Shown: piece after piece, positions 1-10,107 of the stretch
Numbering within the stretch: the first letter of the stretch is position 1
Layout of the letters: each line of letters starts with the position of its first letter
Notes under the pieces: generated by a model
Database searches by the model: none
Told to the model about the DNA's origin: nothing
Seen by the model: only the letters and a program-made list of their open reading frames with translations
Assembly: GCA_010093685.1 (NCBI GenBank)
Contig: MU006251.1
Span: 87,226 to 151,225, forward strand
Source: Ophiobolus disseminans
Taxonomy: Eukaryota; Ascomycota; Dothideomycetes; Pleosporales; Phaeosphaeriaceae
Length of the DNA: 64,000 nt
Direction: 5' to 3'
Translations under genes and position numbers: made by a program

Positions 1-2
1 CT

Positions 3-1667
3 TTTCTACCTCTCAACTCGCCTGTGGGTCAAGCTCAACCAGCTCAGAATCTTACGCCGGCTCAATTCGCATGGCAGAACCATATTCCAAATCTCAACTC
101 TACAGCGACTACAGCTCTCACGAACACTGCCCCCAAATCGACGTTCTTGTCCGATGCGCCAACGGATGCTCAAGGCGCTGGAAATGCCGCACCCGCATCG
201 TCTACAGTCCCTAGTCAAACAGCTTTACCCGTCGAGGGAAAGAATAGCTACGCACCAATTGCCGCAGAGGCAATGCGCAAAATGAATGAAGACCTTCGAG
301 CGAAGCTTAATGCGAAACTTGCATCCGCGATTGGAGCGCAATCAAATGCTGATCGTCCTCGCGAAGAGCAGGGTTCTGGACTACCAGAGACAAAATCTGA
401 AGATGTCAATGTCGGACCAAACGACGTGAACACCAACACACCAAACGATGCGAAGAGTGCTCCAGCGAACGATGCTACTAACGCTTCTGATAGAGACTTA
501 TCCGGCCTAGAAAATATGACGGAAACCGTGAAGATGGCGAAGGCGAACCGCAGGTCTGGTGGCACACCGACCACTCAATCCCCTGTCGATATGACATCTC
601 CTACTGACTTAAATGAGAAAGATCGCCTCAAAGGTTATAAGAAAGAAGATATCGAAGACCTTAAAAAGGAGGCTAGCGAGGAGCAGAAAGCGACTCGTGG
701 TGGTATCAAACCGCTGAGGAAGTCGGCGAGATCTTCAGCGCAAAGCACTCCAGTGACAGCGACATTTGCTGAGAAAACAAGGATGTTTCCAGGCCATCCC
801 GGGAACGCAACCAATTCAACTCCCGGCTCGCCCTGGGGTTATCAGCCCGTGTCGCCAAATTACTCAGTCGACGATCAGAGATCCAAGGCGGCACTTGCGC
901 TAGGTGCAGGAACACTCAAGCTGCGTCCAGTTTCAAAGCCTACAAACTCTCAGGCACTTAATGCAACATCCTCCGAGCCCACCCCGTCGCCATTTGTGGT
1001 CTCTGCTATTCCCCAAGTACCAAAGGTGGACGACGTTTGGACCGACACTCATGCCACGCAACCCAACAAGCTTGTAGTCAAGAGAGACATCAACTACCAA
1101 CTGTACTTGGAAGTCCCTACAGGCGTGAAAATCACTTGGCAGATCGCATTCAAGCAATGGTCAAAACAGGACGGAGAACTGCTACCTAGTAGGTTCCGTT
1201 TCGTCAAGCACAATACCATGAATTTGAATGTCAATGAGTCCGATTCTTCCCTCTCAGAGGAAGACGAGGAAGTGCAAACCTCCTCAGAAATTTCCGACGA
1301 TTACAACAAGGGTACCGAAGACGACGACGAAGACGACAGCGCTGAGTCAGAAGCGCCCGTCGACACAGACTCCGAGTCGGAACCAGAAGACACAGGCTAC
1401 TACGCGGTGCGCATCGGTAAACACATCATCTACCAAAATCCCGGCAATAATTTACCCCCGGGTACTATTAATAAGTTCACTGTCAAATGGGATAGAAAGA
1501 TGAAAGAGCACTTTATCATCGACGACGGTAAGTGTAAGTTTCACAAGAGAGGTGATGAAACTGGAACGGATTGGCGGGAGGGTAAGGCACGCGTTGAGTC
1601 TGAATGGGGATATATGAGGCCGGCGAGGCCGGAGGGGGAGGATATGGATGCGGCGGAGGAGGAATAG
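3..1667 (+). CDS. Hypothetical acidic, low-complexity protein (5' truncated by window edge)
   Basis: The frame is open from the first bases of the window to a TAG at 1665-1667. No convincing ATG precedes the open part, so the N-terminus probably lies outside the window. The visible ~550 residues are mostly polar and disordered: Asn/Thr/Pro-rich at first, then charged Lys/Glu stretches, and a very acidic Ser/Asp/Glu tract around residues 405-460. More ordered, hydrophobic-patterned segments sit at roughly residues 335-400 (around KLVVKRDINYQLYLEVP) and 455-510 (around YYAVRIGKHIIYQNPG). I recognise no family. A chromatin-, nucleolus- or scaffold-type protein would fit the composition, but that is a guess. 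Confidence 0.6.
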   Translation, partial: FLPLNSPVGQAQPAQNLTPAQFAWQNHIPNLNSTATTALTNTAPKSTFLSDAPTDAQGAGNAAPASSTVPSQTALPVEGKNSYAPIAAEAMRKMNEDLRAKLNAKLASAIGAQSNADRPREEQGSGLPETKSEDVNVGPNDVNTNTPNDAKSAPANDATNASDRDLSGLENMTETVKMAKANRRSGGTPTTQSPVDMTSPTDLNEKDRLKGYKKEDIEDLKKEASEEQKATRGGIKPLRKSARSSAQSTPVTATFAEKTRMFPGHPGNATNSTPGSPWGYQPVSPNYSVDDQRSKAALALGAGTLKLRPVSKPTNSQALNATSSEPTPSPFVVSAIPQVPKVDDVWTDTHATQPNKLVVKRDINYQLYLEVPTGVKITWQIAFKQWSKQDGELLPSRFRFVKHNTMNLNVNESDSSLSEEDEEVQTSSEISDDYNKGTEDDDEDDSAESEAPVDTDSESEPEDTGYYAVRIGKHIIYQNPGNNLPPGTINKFTVKWDRKMKEHFIIDDGKCKFHKRGDETGTDWREGKARVESEWGYMRPARPEGEDMDAAEEE

Positions 1668-2256
1668 GGGAGCGAGGGCGTATGTGAAAAAATTGGAGCT
1701 TTAGATATAGTGCAAGCAATTGATTTTGTACGAGCAATTATTACAATTCTTCGTGTCCTAGACCACAGATGCCCGACTATTCTCAGACATCTTTCGTGAA
1801 TCTAATCAAGTCCAAATAGTGCTGCAGGGATAGACAGACTTCCTAATCGCAAACGGCCTGATCCTCCTCTACTAACGCTTCTGTCTAACCATGTCTAGAC
1901 GCCTCCTGCTATATTGTGGCAAACACCTCCTCTCCACATTCACACGTTTATATTAACTTCTAGTCGATTTCTCGAATGGGGCAAGATTAGTCTGTTAGTC
2001 GGTAAGGATGTATGGCGTCGGATTAGGTAAGTGCAATGCCTCGATGGATGGGCCTCAAGTGCTTCCATACCTAGAAAAGTGTGTATAGTCAAATCAATCA
2101 AACCGTCAAGACAGTACTGAAGTATGTAACATGATTTTCATAAGAGATACTACGACCGAGATACAGCATCTCCAAGTCGAAAAGCCCAGAGTCACCCAGA
2201 TCTACAGCTCCAACTTCCTCCCACCACACCTCCTGTCCATCATCCATCTCAGCCAT
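1668..2256. other. Intergenic, nothing recognised
   Basis: No ORF with protein-like composition, RNA gene or clear repeat was seen. The stretch serves as the 3' flank of both convergent neighbours. Confidence 0.5.
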
Positions 2257-3122
2257 TTACAAGTTGTTAGCCACAAAGGTGCGCAGCGTCGGGTTGCCAA
2301 TGTTGGCATAGACACCTGGCGCATTAGGCGCAGCGCAGCCCTCACCCCAAGAAACAGCACCGATGAGCACGCGGGTAGCCTTGTCGATGATGGGGCCGCC
2401 AGAGTCACCCTGGCAGGAATCCTTTCCACCAGCAGCGAGGCCAGCGCAGAACATCTGGACAGTGACAGCAGAGGTGCCGTACGAGGCGCGGCAGCTAGTG
2501 CGTGAAACGACGGGGACGTCGACCTTGAGGAGGTTGGTGGGAAGGGTGGAGCCACCGGAGGAAGTAGTGCCCCAGCCGGCGACGGTAGTGGTGACGCCGG
2601 CAACGGGGTCGGAGCCGGATGCGGGGAGGACGGCGTAGGCGATGGTGGAGCTGGTTGGGATGGCGGTTGCGAGCTTCATGATTGCGAGGTCGCCGTTGTA
2701 GGTGCCGGCGACGTAGCCCTGGTTGACTGTGATGCTGGAGACCTGGACGAGGACGCCGCCGGTAGTGCGGCTGAGGGATCCGGCGCGGACTTTGATTTGC
2801 GAGGCGGTCTGTCCGACGGCGCAGTGGGCGGCTGTGAGGACGGTGTTGGCGTTGAGGAGAGTGCCGCCGCAGAAGTGACTGCCGGATCGCTGGATGGAGA
2901 CGATGAAGGGGAAGTCGCCCTGGGCAGCAGCAACACCACCGACGATATCTGAGCATGAAGTTAGAGTTTGTCTTCTGTGAGGATGTATGTAGAACACCAC
3001 GTACCATTCTCTGGCGAACCCTCGTCCCAGTTGGGGATCTCAACATCCTGAGGTTGAGGAATGGCTGCCGCGAGCGCAAGAGCCGGGATGGCGAGAGCGG
3101 CGAGAAGGTCTTTGATCTGCAT
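2257..3122 (-). CDS. Secreted trypsin-like serine protease (family S1)
   Basis: Two exons, 3122-3005 and 2948-2257, flank a 56-nt intron (donor GTACGT, acceptor CTCAG), giving 269 aa. Residues 1-20 form a hydrophobic signal peptide. A short acidic propeptide follows, and the mature enzyme begins IVGG at residue 41, as in trypsins. The catalytic triad is visible: His81 in LTAAHC, Asp126 in NGDLAIMKL and Ser222 in SCQGDSGGP. Asp216, six residues before the serine, is the S1-pocket Asp, which predicts cleavage after Lys/Arg. Six cysteines are placed as expected for disulfides. Extracellular proteolysis is the likely role. Family assignment is secure; physiological substrate unknown. Confidence 0.95.
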
Positions 3123-4739
3123 CTTGAAGAGTCTGAGGACTGCAAAGCTATGCGGCTATGATATGACGAGGCTGCTGAGGCTGGCAGAGAGGCGATGGAA
3201 GTGAAGCTGGAAGCGAAAGACTGGTGGTTCTGTAGAGGACTGATTTGAAAATGAGAGGAAAGATACCTGATATTTGTATTCAAACCCGTCCTCCATCCCC
3301 TGTATAGATTTCGTGGTGGTGTACTTCAACCTTCCCGTCCTGTCGTTATGGTGTGCTGGAGGTCCCAAGACCATTAGACCAGGGGGTGGCCCATGGTCCT
3401 TCCGCATAGAGCAAATCAAGACCGGCCAGAGCGCTGATTGGAGCCGTTAAAGTTACAAGTACCTACAAGGGACTAGCTCCCACGCTGCACGCCATGCTTG
3501 CTGTGCATCCGGTGATGCGGTACTTATCTTCTGTAGGCTTACGGGCGCTCCGGGTACCTCGTGGTAGTCGCCAAAGAGGAAGCTGTTGTAACGCGCTATC
3601 TTGACTACCGATGGCGCATTCTATTTACTCCGGCCCTAGGAGATTTCTTGGGCGAAATTGGCCGACAGTGGTTGATGACGTTGTTTATGCCCTCAGGTTC
3701 CTTACTGAGATTGCTTCGAAACCGACATCCAGGAGCGCGTCGTCCTGGGGTTTCTTTTGGAGGCGAGCAATTTGCGGCCGTTGCCAATGGCAAGGTTCCT
3801 GGTCGGACGGCCTGATCTACACGGCCTCTCCCGAGTGATCATCGAGGCTGTGCGAGCAATGCGGCCTAACACAGAGATTCCATATAGTACACTGCATAAT
3901 CTTGCTGGGTGGTCCTGATCGACACAGATAAGATCTGTTGGCGATTAGCACACGGGACTACAAATATGTGAGACGTACATACCTGCCGTAAGCAAACGAA
4001 GCGCGTGGCTATAATCTCCCTGGTCGTGGCTTGGCCAGGCGATACCAAGCTTTTGTTTATATTGCGGTTGTGGGAGTTTCATGCAAGACGTTGAGCTGGT
4101 TGGTGGTGCGTCGTCTCAAGCGCCACCGGGTTGTTCCCGAAAAGGCAGTTACGGATGGTGGTTGGAGCTTGGCGTAACGGCCCGTGCGAATGGTCGGGAG
4201 ACTTTGCCAAACGTAGTCGTGATCGACGCAACAACACCATCGTGCGGGGGACGACTTCGCGATGGCACTGGCTGCACGGGGAATACACCTGATAATAGTA
4301 GGTGGCAAGATCCCCACCCCACTGCGGTACTCGCCGTTGGCAGGACTGAGCGAGGTGTGGACTCATCTTCGAGAAGAAGCTGAACTTCGACGCCTCCCCG
4401 GGCTCCCCCATCCTTTTCGCCCCCTTCACACCGCGCCTGCAGAGAGTCGTACACACCACTTGCGAATGGTACCCGCCAATCAAAACGCCGTCTGCCGTGC
4501 TGCATTGCCACTTGCTGAATCCAGGGGTTGAAGGCAACGTCATTTCACCAAGGCCACTTGTCCCTGGTTGCACTTCAGGCACCAGCCGCGCATATCGCTG
4601 CATCGTTCGCAGACTAAGGACGACGTTGCGTTACCTCACCGTTGTAGCTTATTTCGAGCACTATTGTTAGCCACACTACCGCAACAACTCAATGCAATTG
4701 TTTCGCTACCTCTTTCCATCTCTTTTTACGACATCCGTC
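3123..4739. other. Long intergenic region, nothing recognised
   Basis: About 1.6 kb between a minus-strand and a plus-strand gene, so it should hold both promoters. ORFs up to ~170 codons exist, but they overlap on both strands, have unnatural Arg/Pro-rich composition and match no family I know. No tRNA-like fold or repeat was noticed. Confidence 0.5.
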
Positions 4740-5220
4740 ATGGACACTCTTCCTTCTCCTTTTTCGATTGAAGTCAACGGCAAGCCCATTGCCAAGATCG
4801 GCGACGGCGAAAGCACAAAGACGCAAGCAAAGGTCGACTCTGGCAGCGACGCAGCTGTTTTCGAGCTCAAGAATGGCCGCCTCGGTTGTGGCGGGTGGAT
4901 GCTCGGGCGGAACCTGACCGAAGATCGGAGCATGCTCCCCAAGAAAGTGCTGTGGTTCAAGATGGCGGAGGAGCAGGAGAGGACGATACAGCCTGTGACC
5001 GCCGAGAAGGATGGCGACTCATATGTGCTCATGTTTGGTGGTTCGTACATGGGTCTTTTTGTGTAGTATGATTGCTGATCGGGATGTAGGAAAGCGCTTG
5101 ATTGAAGAAGACGGCGACGTTCTTGCCAGTTTGTTTGATGGTAAGTGATCTCTTGTGGGAAGAGATACATGCTGATAGTCAGAAGATGAACTACCGATTG
5201 TCATCGTAAAGATGAAATGA
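4740..5220 (+). CDS. Small conserved-looking hypothetical protein, three exons
   Basis: Exons 4740-5040, 5090-5140 and 5183-5220 give 129 aa. Both introns (49 and 42 nt) are phase 1 with GT..AG ends; the second contains CTGAT as a possible branch site. The ATG at 4740 is preferred over an in-frame ATG at 4692 because the extra N-terminus looks like translated leader. The protein starts MDTLPSPFSIEVNGKPIAK, has an internal Gly/Cys patch (GRLGCGGW) and ends DEDELPIVIVKMK. It has no signal peptide or membrane segment. The rhythm of short beta-like segments suggests a compact cytosolic domain, but I do not recognise it. Confidence 0.6.
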
Positions 5221-5670
5221 GCAGAGCTTGTCGAAGTGGCGACCAAGCCGTGAAGCCAACTAGAAGTTTAATAAAACTCATTACAGCCATGGCGTTGATT
5301 GCATTCAGCGACTTGGTGTGTGTTGCAGGGCATTATTGCAAGATGGACACGATGCAGTCATCAAAGGATGACGAGGATGACGGGACCTGCAGAGCTGGCA
5401 CGTGAATGTGCATGACTCGTGTGAAATGCCATGTGCGGACGGCTGATTTGCCGAGGCTGAGCAGGCATGCGGTATCGCGACCATGTCGACGCCATCCGGC
5501 TCCGCATCTCATCGCATCATGCACGACATTCGCATCCTTTCTTCCCATCTTGGCCTTACGTTCCTTTGTAGTGTCTTCCTATTGCCTTGCCGCTGACAGA
5601 CTACCTTCCGCCCGCCGCGAACCCCTTATATGAGCCTCCCATCGGCGGGGGCGCGTAGTTGTCGCTCGTG
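5221..5670. other. Intergenic, 5' flank of the acyl-CoA-binding gene
   Basis: No protein-like ORF was seen. The last ~100 nt before the ATG at 5671 are C/T-rich on the + strand, common in fungal leaders. Confidence 0.4.
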
Positions 5671-6909
5671 ATGTCAGACTCCGTGGGTACGTTCGCCATG
5701 GCGGGGGAGACTGATGGGATGGTTGCTGACACGGCGATGATGTAGATCGAGTCTTTAGCCATGCGCTCAACACGGTCAATAAGATCCGAACCGGGTCGCA
5801 GAAGCCGCCGTCAGCGACGCGGTTGCGACTGTATGGATTGTATAAACAGGCCATGGGTACAATATGCTTCCTATACAATCGATGCCATGGCTGATGCATA
5901 CCAGAGGGCGACGTAGACGGCATCATGGAGCGCCCTGACGGCACCAACGAGCAAGACCAACGGGCGCGCGAGAAATGGTACGCCGTCACGCGACACGCCC
6001 TTCACAGGGACACCCCAGACTGACGAACCAAGGGAAGCTTGGAAACAGCAGAACAAGCTCTCTCGCACCGAGGCCAAGCGCCGCTACATTACCACCTTGA
6101 TCGATACCATGCATAAATTCGCCTCCCCCTCGCCCGACAGCCGCGAACTCGTCGCCGAACTAGAATTTGTGTGGGACCAAGTAAAGTCCAACGTGCCGTC
6201 CTCGTCGTCATCCTCGCCGCTGCAGACAATGGGCATGCATTCGTACATGGAGGAGCAGAGAAATCGAGACAACGATGATGACGACGACGACAGACCCCTG
6301 CAAGTCAAGTCTCCAATGTCCCAGAGCGAAGAAGAGCTTGAGGAAGAGGAGGCAGAGATTGACCGCGAAGAGTTTGTGGATGCGCCAGACTCGCAGTACA
6401 ATCCTTACTCGGAAGACGCAGGCGTGCAGACGGATATGGATCTCATACGGCAGAACCCCATGCCGATTGACACGCCGACCCCTGCGCCGAAGAAGCGCTC
6501 GATATTGCCGCAGTCGATTCCCATGCCCAACTTCACGTCCACACCTGTTGCCAATGCGCCGCAGCCCGAGACCGCCGCGGACAAGAAGTGGCGTGGGCGC
6601 GTGGAGCAGGCGCTGCAGAAGATGACGGCTGAGGTTGCGGCGTTGCGCGAGCAGCTAGAAGCACGGCGCTTGTTCTCCCATTCGCCGCACTACCGGCTGT
6701 TCCGCGGGATATGGCGGTGGGTGTGGGCGACGGTGAAGCACTTTGCGGTCGATGTCTTCATATTAGGCATCGTGCTGCTATGGATGAGGAGGAAGAAAGA
6801 CAGGAGGTTAGAGGGTGCGATTAGAGTATTGCTAGGCGATGCAATGGCGAGAGTGCAGAACATGGGCGGTGGGTTTAGGTTGCTGGGGAAAGAGAGGAAG
6901 AGTTCGTGA
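5671..6909 (+). CDS. atg37: Acyl-CoA-binding membrane protein, Atg37-like
   Basis: Four exons, 5671-5686, 5746-5856, 5905-5977 and 6033-6909, encode 358 aa; the phases (1, 1, 2) all fit. After joining, residues 1-~95 form an acyl-CoA-binding domain: LYGLYKQAMEGD, then REKWEAWKQQNKLSRTEAKR and YITTLIDTM. The middle is acidic and disordered, followed by a short coiled coil (VEQALQKMTAEVAALREQLEA) and one C-terminal membrane span (FAVDVFILGIVLLWM) with a basic tail. This order matches Atg37/ACBD5, peroxisomal membrane proteins needed for pexophagy, so a peroxisome location and acyl-CoA sensing are inferred from the family. The ORF beginning at 6097 alone misses the domain because three introns split it. 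Confidence 0.88.
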
Positions 6910-7519
6910 GATGTGAAGTACGAGAGGTATGACTTGGCGGTCTTGTACATATCTGGAAGAGCTACTGTTAATACATTTACATAGACTTGTAAGGCCGAAG
7001 ATACGTAAAACTCATATTGCGGAAGCCGTGATTGTTGGCACGTGATTACAACTACCTTGCTTGCTGTGGAGGTGCCAAGCGGCTACACGCAACGCAAACA
7101 TAAACATCCTTTAGCAAGCCATGATACGTCGACTCCATGGTCCCGAATCATGGAACTTAGGTCATGATCACACCCACTGAGCCGAATCACAGTCGCACCA
7201 GAACCATCATTGTGCACGCTCGTGCCCCCAACTAGCCGCGACAAAATCTAGGTGAATAAAACGACGAACTTTACTGCGCCTCGCTGTTCGTGATAATCGC
7301 CACACGAGGAGGCGCACTCTATCATCACAACGGCAGGCAGCTGCGCAGGCCAACCAATACCGAGCTTCACCAGAGCTGGGACTTCCTCCAGCGCATAAAT
7401 ACTGCAACCTCCTCGCCACTCCCAGCCTCTCATCACACACTCTCGACTCTCTCCCACATTCACTCATCAACTCTTTGCACATTGACTCTCGGCACAAATC
7501 ACATTTACATACGAAAATT
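6910..7519. promoter_or_regulatory. Intergenic with C/T-rich leader before the gene at 7520
   Basis: No gene was seen. About 7400-7500 is strongly pyrimidine-rich on the + strand (repeated CTCTC/CACTC words) just upstream of the ATG at 7520. That is typical of core promoters and leaders of well-expressed fungal genes. The functional reading is inference. Confidence 0.35.
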
Positions 7520-9016
7520 ATGTCGATCCACAACAACCCGAACCCCATGCGCGTCGGCAACTCTGGCCCTAATATTCAGGGCAACATCAATGCCGCAATG
7601 GATGGTGCTCGCGCCGCCGCTGCCAATGTCGCCGGTAACATCCAGAATGTGGCTCAGAACCCAGGTCGTGCCTTCGGGGACGTCAAGGTGACGGTGAAGG
7701 ATGTTGCCATCCCAGCAAGTGCAGTGCTCACTCAGCAGGCTCAAGCCCACTGGCGGATGATCGCGCCGCTTATCTGTGGCGTGATCATCACGATCGTGAC
7801 CATTGCCCTCCAGGCGTATAGCCCCGCTACCACCAATCCCGGCCATCTAGCCAACCTCATTCCGCTGGCTATGATCATGGGCGAACCGATCATCTCCAAG
7901 GCCATTTCCGTCGTCACTGCGAATCCTCGTCAGGACTCGCCTCTCTTCGGCTGCGGCTGGCTTTCATGGTCCCTATCCGCGGTCATGTCCGCCCTGTCGC
8001 AGACCACTGACATCGTCGCTAAGCCAGAGAATGCGTCCAAAGTTGTCAATCTCGAGTACGGCCATGCCCGCGCTAATAACTCCTTTGTCCTAGCACGTAT
8101 CTTGCGGGACTTGGAGGCTCGATACTCTGGCAAGGCCGGCGGGCTCTCCATCCAGATCCTCGACGCCGGCATGCAGAAGCAGCCGCTCTCGTGGTCGCAA
8201 GTCTTCCACGTCAACGTCATGTCAACGGCAATGATGATGGTGCAACTCTACGTCGCTATCTTCGCGTTCTTGGGCGCTGGTGATGTGAACCCGCTTCTCT
8301 TCCTTGGCGCCGGCCTTTTCCTCATGGAGGGCATCGCGAACCTGCCCGTCTGGAAAGCTACCAAGTTCTCCGCGCGCAAGGACAGCGGCTGCAACTCCAC
8401 TTATGCTCTTACACGCGGTAACGGACATCGCCATGTCTTTGTCATTCGCAACACCCACGCCGACACGTGGAACTTGGAAGACATGGCCAGCGGCCCCACG
8501 TATTACGACTACACCGCCACGCCCGAGTACATCGTCATCGTCCTCACGGCCTTGACATCTCTAGCCTTAACTATCGTCTCCACCACGATGTCCGACTACT
8601 CCGCTTTGAACATCCTCTGGATCCTCGCAATTGGTACCCTCAAGAACGTGCTCACCGCAGCCCTACCCCGCGAGTCCTGGATGCACGGCATCTCTCTGAC
8701 ATCCGTCGAGACCATCTCCAACGACCGCAAAGTCATGCTCGCACTGCAGGAGCTCGAGGACAAGTACCTCGGCACCGGCCACGCGCTGGTCAAGGAATTC
8801 TTCCCCGGCGGCCTCAACGACGACGACCAGAAGTGGTGGGACGACCGCAAAGCAGCTGTGCAGGAGAAGAAGGCGGTACATCAGGCGGCAAAGGCACGAC
8901 AGGCTGCCATGATCAAGGAGGACATCAAGGAGACGTATGATGTTCTCGAGGACGTATCGGCCAAGAAGCTGGAGAAGGAGATGGAGAAGGCGATTTGTGG
9001 ACAGCAGGAGCTGTAA
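7520..9016 (+). CDS. Polytopic membrane protein of unknown function
   Basis: Single-exon ORF of 498 aa. The ATG at 7520 (MSIHNNPNPMRVG) is chosen because the upstream in-frame extension lies in the pyrimidine-rich leader. At least six hydrophobic spans are visible, including LICGVIITIVTIALQAY, LANLIPLAMIMGEPIISKAI, VNVMSTAMMMVQLYVAIFAF, NPLLFLGAGLFLMEGIANL, YIVIVLTALTSLALTIVS and ALNILWILAIGTLKNVLTAA. The last ~90 residues are charged and helical (many Lys/Glu/Ala), probably a cytosolic coiled coil. The layout resembles uncharacterised fungal integral membrane proteins, and no transporter signature was found. Confidence 0.8.
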   Translation: MSIHNNPNPMRVGNSGPNIQGNINAAMDGARAAAANVAGNIQNVAQNPGRAFGDVKVTVKDVAIPASAVLTQQAQAHWRMIAPLICGVIITIVTIALQAYSPATTNPGHLANLIPLAMIMGEPIISKAISVVTANPRQDSPLFGCGWLSWSLSAVMSALSQTTDIVAKPENASKVVNLEYGHARANNSFVLARILRDLEARYSGKAGGLSIQILDAGMQKQPLSWSQVFHVNVMSTAMMMVQLYVAIFAFLGAGDVNPLLFLGAGLFLMEGIANLPVWKATKFSARKDSGCNSTYALTRGNGHRHVFVIRNTHADTWNLEDMASGPTYYDYTATPEYIVIVLTALTSLALTIVSTTMSDYSALNILWILAIGTLKNVLTAALPRESWMHGISLTSVETISNDRKVMLALQELEDKYLGTGHALVKEFFPGGLNDDDQKWWDDRKAAVQEKKAVHQAAKARQAAMIKEDIKETYDVLEDVSAKKLEKEMEKAICGQQEL

Positions 9017-9941
9017 GTCTTTACTTGGGCTCGTGCTTGACTGCCTGGGGCAGCTATATGGTGCATGAGTATAGCGGATCGAATGTTTGAAGAGCGCGGG
9101 CTCTGGCTGACGGCCTGAGGGCGTCGGCTTGTATATGTAGTATGATGTCATGATGAAATGAACAAGATACAACTTAAGACGAGTAATCAGTGTAATCAGT
9201 GCAGTGATATCATTCGACCACAGGAATAGCAGCCTTCCCGTTTCATACACACCTTTCCACAACATCCTCCCTCCCCAACCCAACACCATCCCTTCCACCC
9301 TTCCACCCTTCCCTGTAACCCCTCACCCCACTCTCCAGCCACAGCCACCAGCACACAAAGACCCTAGGCGCTGACATGACACAAAGAAGCAACAAATCGA
9401 GCAAGCGTATCTCATTGCTTATCTCTTCGCACAAAGAACTTTGTTGAACAATGTTGCGGCGTTTGGGCGCGTATTGGAGTTGGGATTGGGATTGAGATGG
9501 TAAAATTGAAATAGCTAGGTATTATGTGGAAGTAGGGCGGAAGGGGCGGAAGAGGAAGTAGGTGGAGATGTGTGTGGTGCGTGTGGTGTGCGAATGATTG
9601 GTACGGGGGGATTTGTGCAAAAGGCTCTCTGAGTTCAAACACAAGGGTTGGTTGTTGGTTAGGCAAGGAACAACTCATTGACACTAGCAGCAATTGAATG
9701 AGATCACGTGTTTTGCGCTGATCATGGAGAAGTCCTTGACATTGAACTCGACCCACCCCAAACACTCCATACCTCCTCCAGCCACCCATCTAGCTTTGGT
9801 CAGCGACCTGGCCACAAACACCTCGGTCCTTGGCACCTTCAGATGGTCGAAGGATCACAGGACCCACGCCGGGAATGGGGCAACAGGATCTCTGGCACAA
9901 CCAGAGCAAGGGAAAATGATTAAAGCAGGCGCGAGGAAGGA
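9017..9941. other. Intergenic; short pyrimidine tandem repeat, otherwise nothing
   Basis: Around 9288-9318 a CCCTTCCA-type unit repeats about three times. No protein-like ORF or RNA gene was recognised in the rest. Confidence 0.4.
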
Positions 9942-10097
9942 AGAAACACTCATATAGACCACTGCTATATGACAGTAATCCATGGCATAGCCACAGCAGA
10001 AACAAAGAGACACTCATACAGCAATGGCTGTACGACAAAAGTCCATGGCATGGCCATGGCAAAAGATTCCTTGTAGCCACTGTTACAAGGCATATAT
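9942..10097. repeat. Three tandem imperfect units, each with a stem-loop
   Basis: Units start near 9942, 10005 and 10065. The first two share CACTCATA...TCCATGGCAT-GCCA. Each contains an inverted repeat around a similar loop: TCATATAG/CTATATGA (loop ACCACTG), TACAGC/GCTGTA (loop AATG) and CCTTGTA/TACAAGG (loop GCCACTGT). Stem sequence differs between units while pairing is largely kept. They lie just 3' of the minus-strand coiled-coil gene (stop at 10108), so they could be in its 3' UTR or terminator. Function unknown. Confidence 0.55.
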
Positions 10098-10107
10098 GTG
10101 GGCGATG

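Noticed and set aside
3..1667. GTG at 24 as a start codon
   Set aside because: Nuclear genes rarely start with GTG, and the frame is open to the window edge. Truncation is the simpler reading.
4057..4603. ORFs of 86-174 codons on the minus strand
   Set aside because: Overlapping in several frames on both strands, Arg/Cys/Ser-rich, no motif; intergenic background is likelier.
8467..9298. Large ORFs overlapping the membrane-protein gene on both strands
   Set aside because: Arg/His/Pro-rich translations of a high-GC coding gene in wrong frames.
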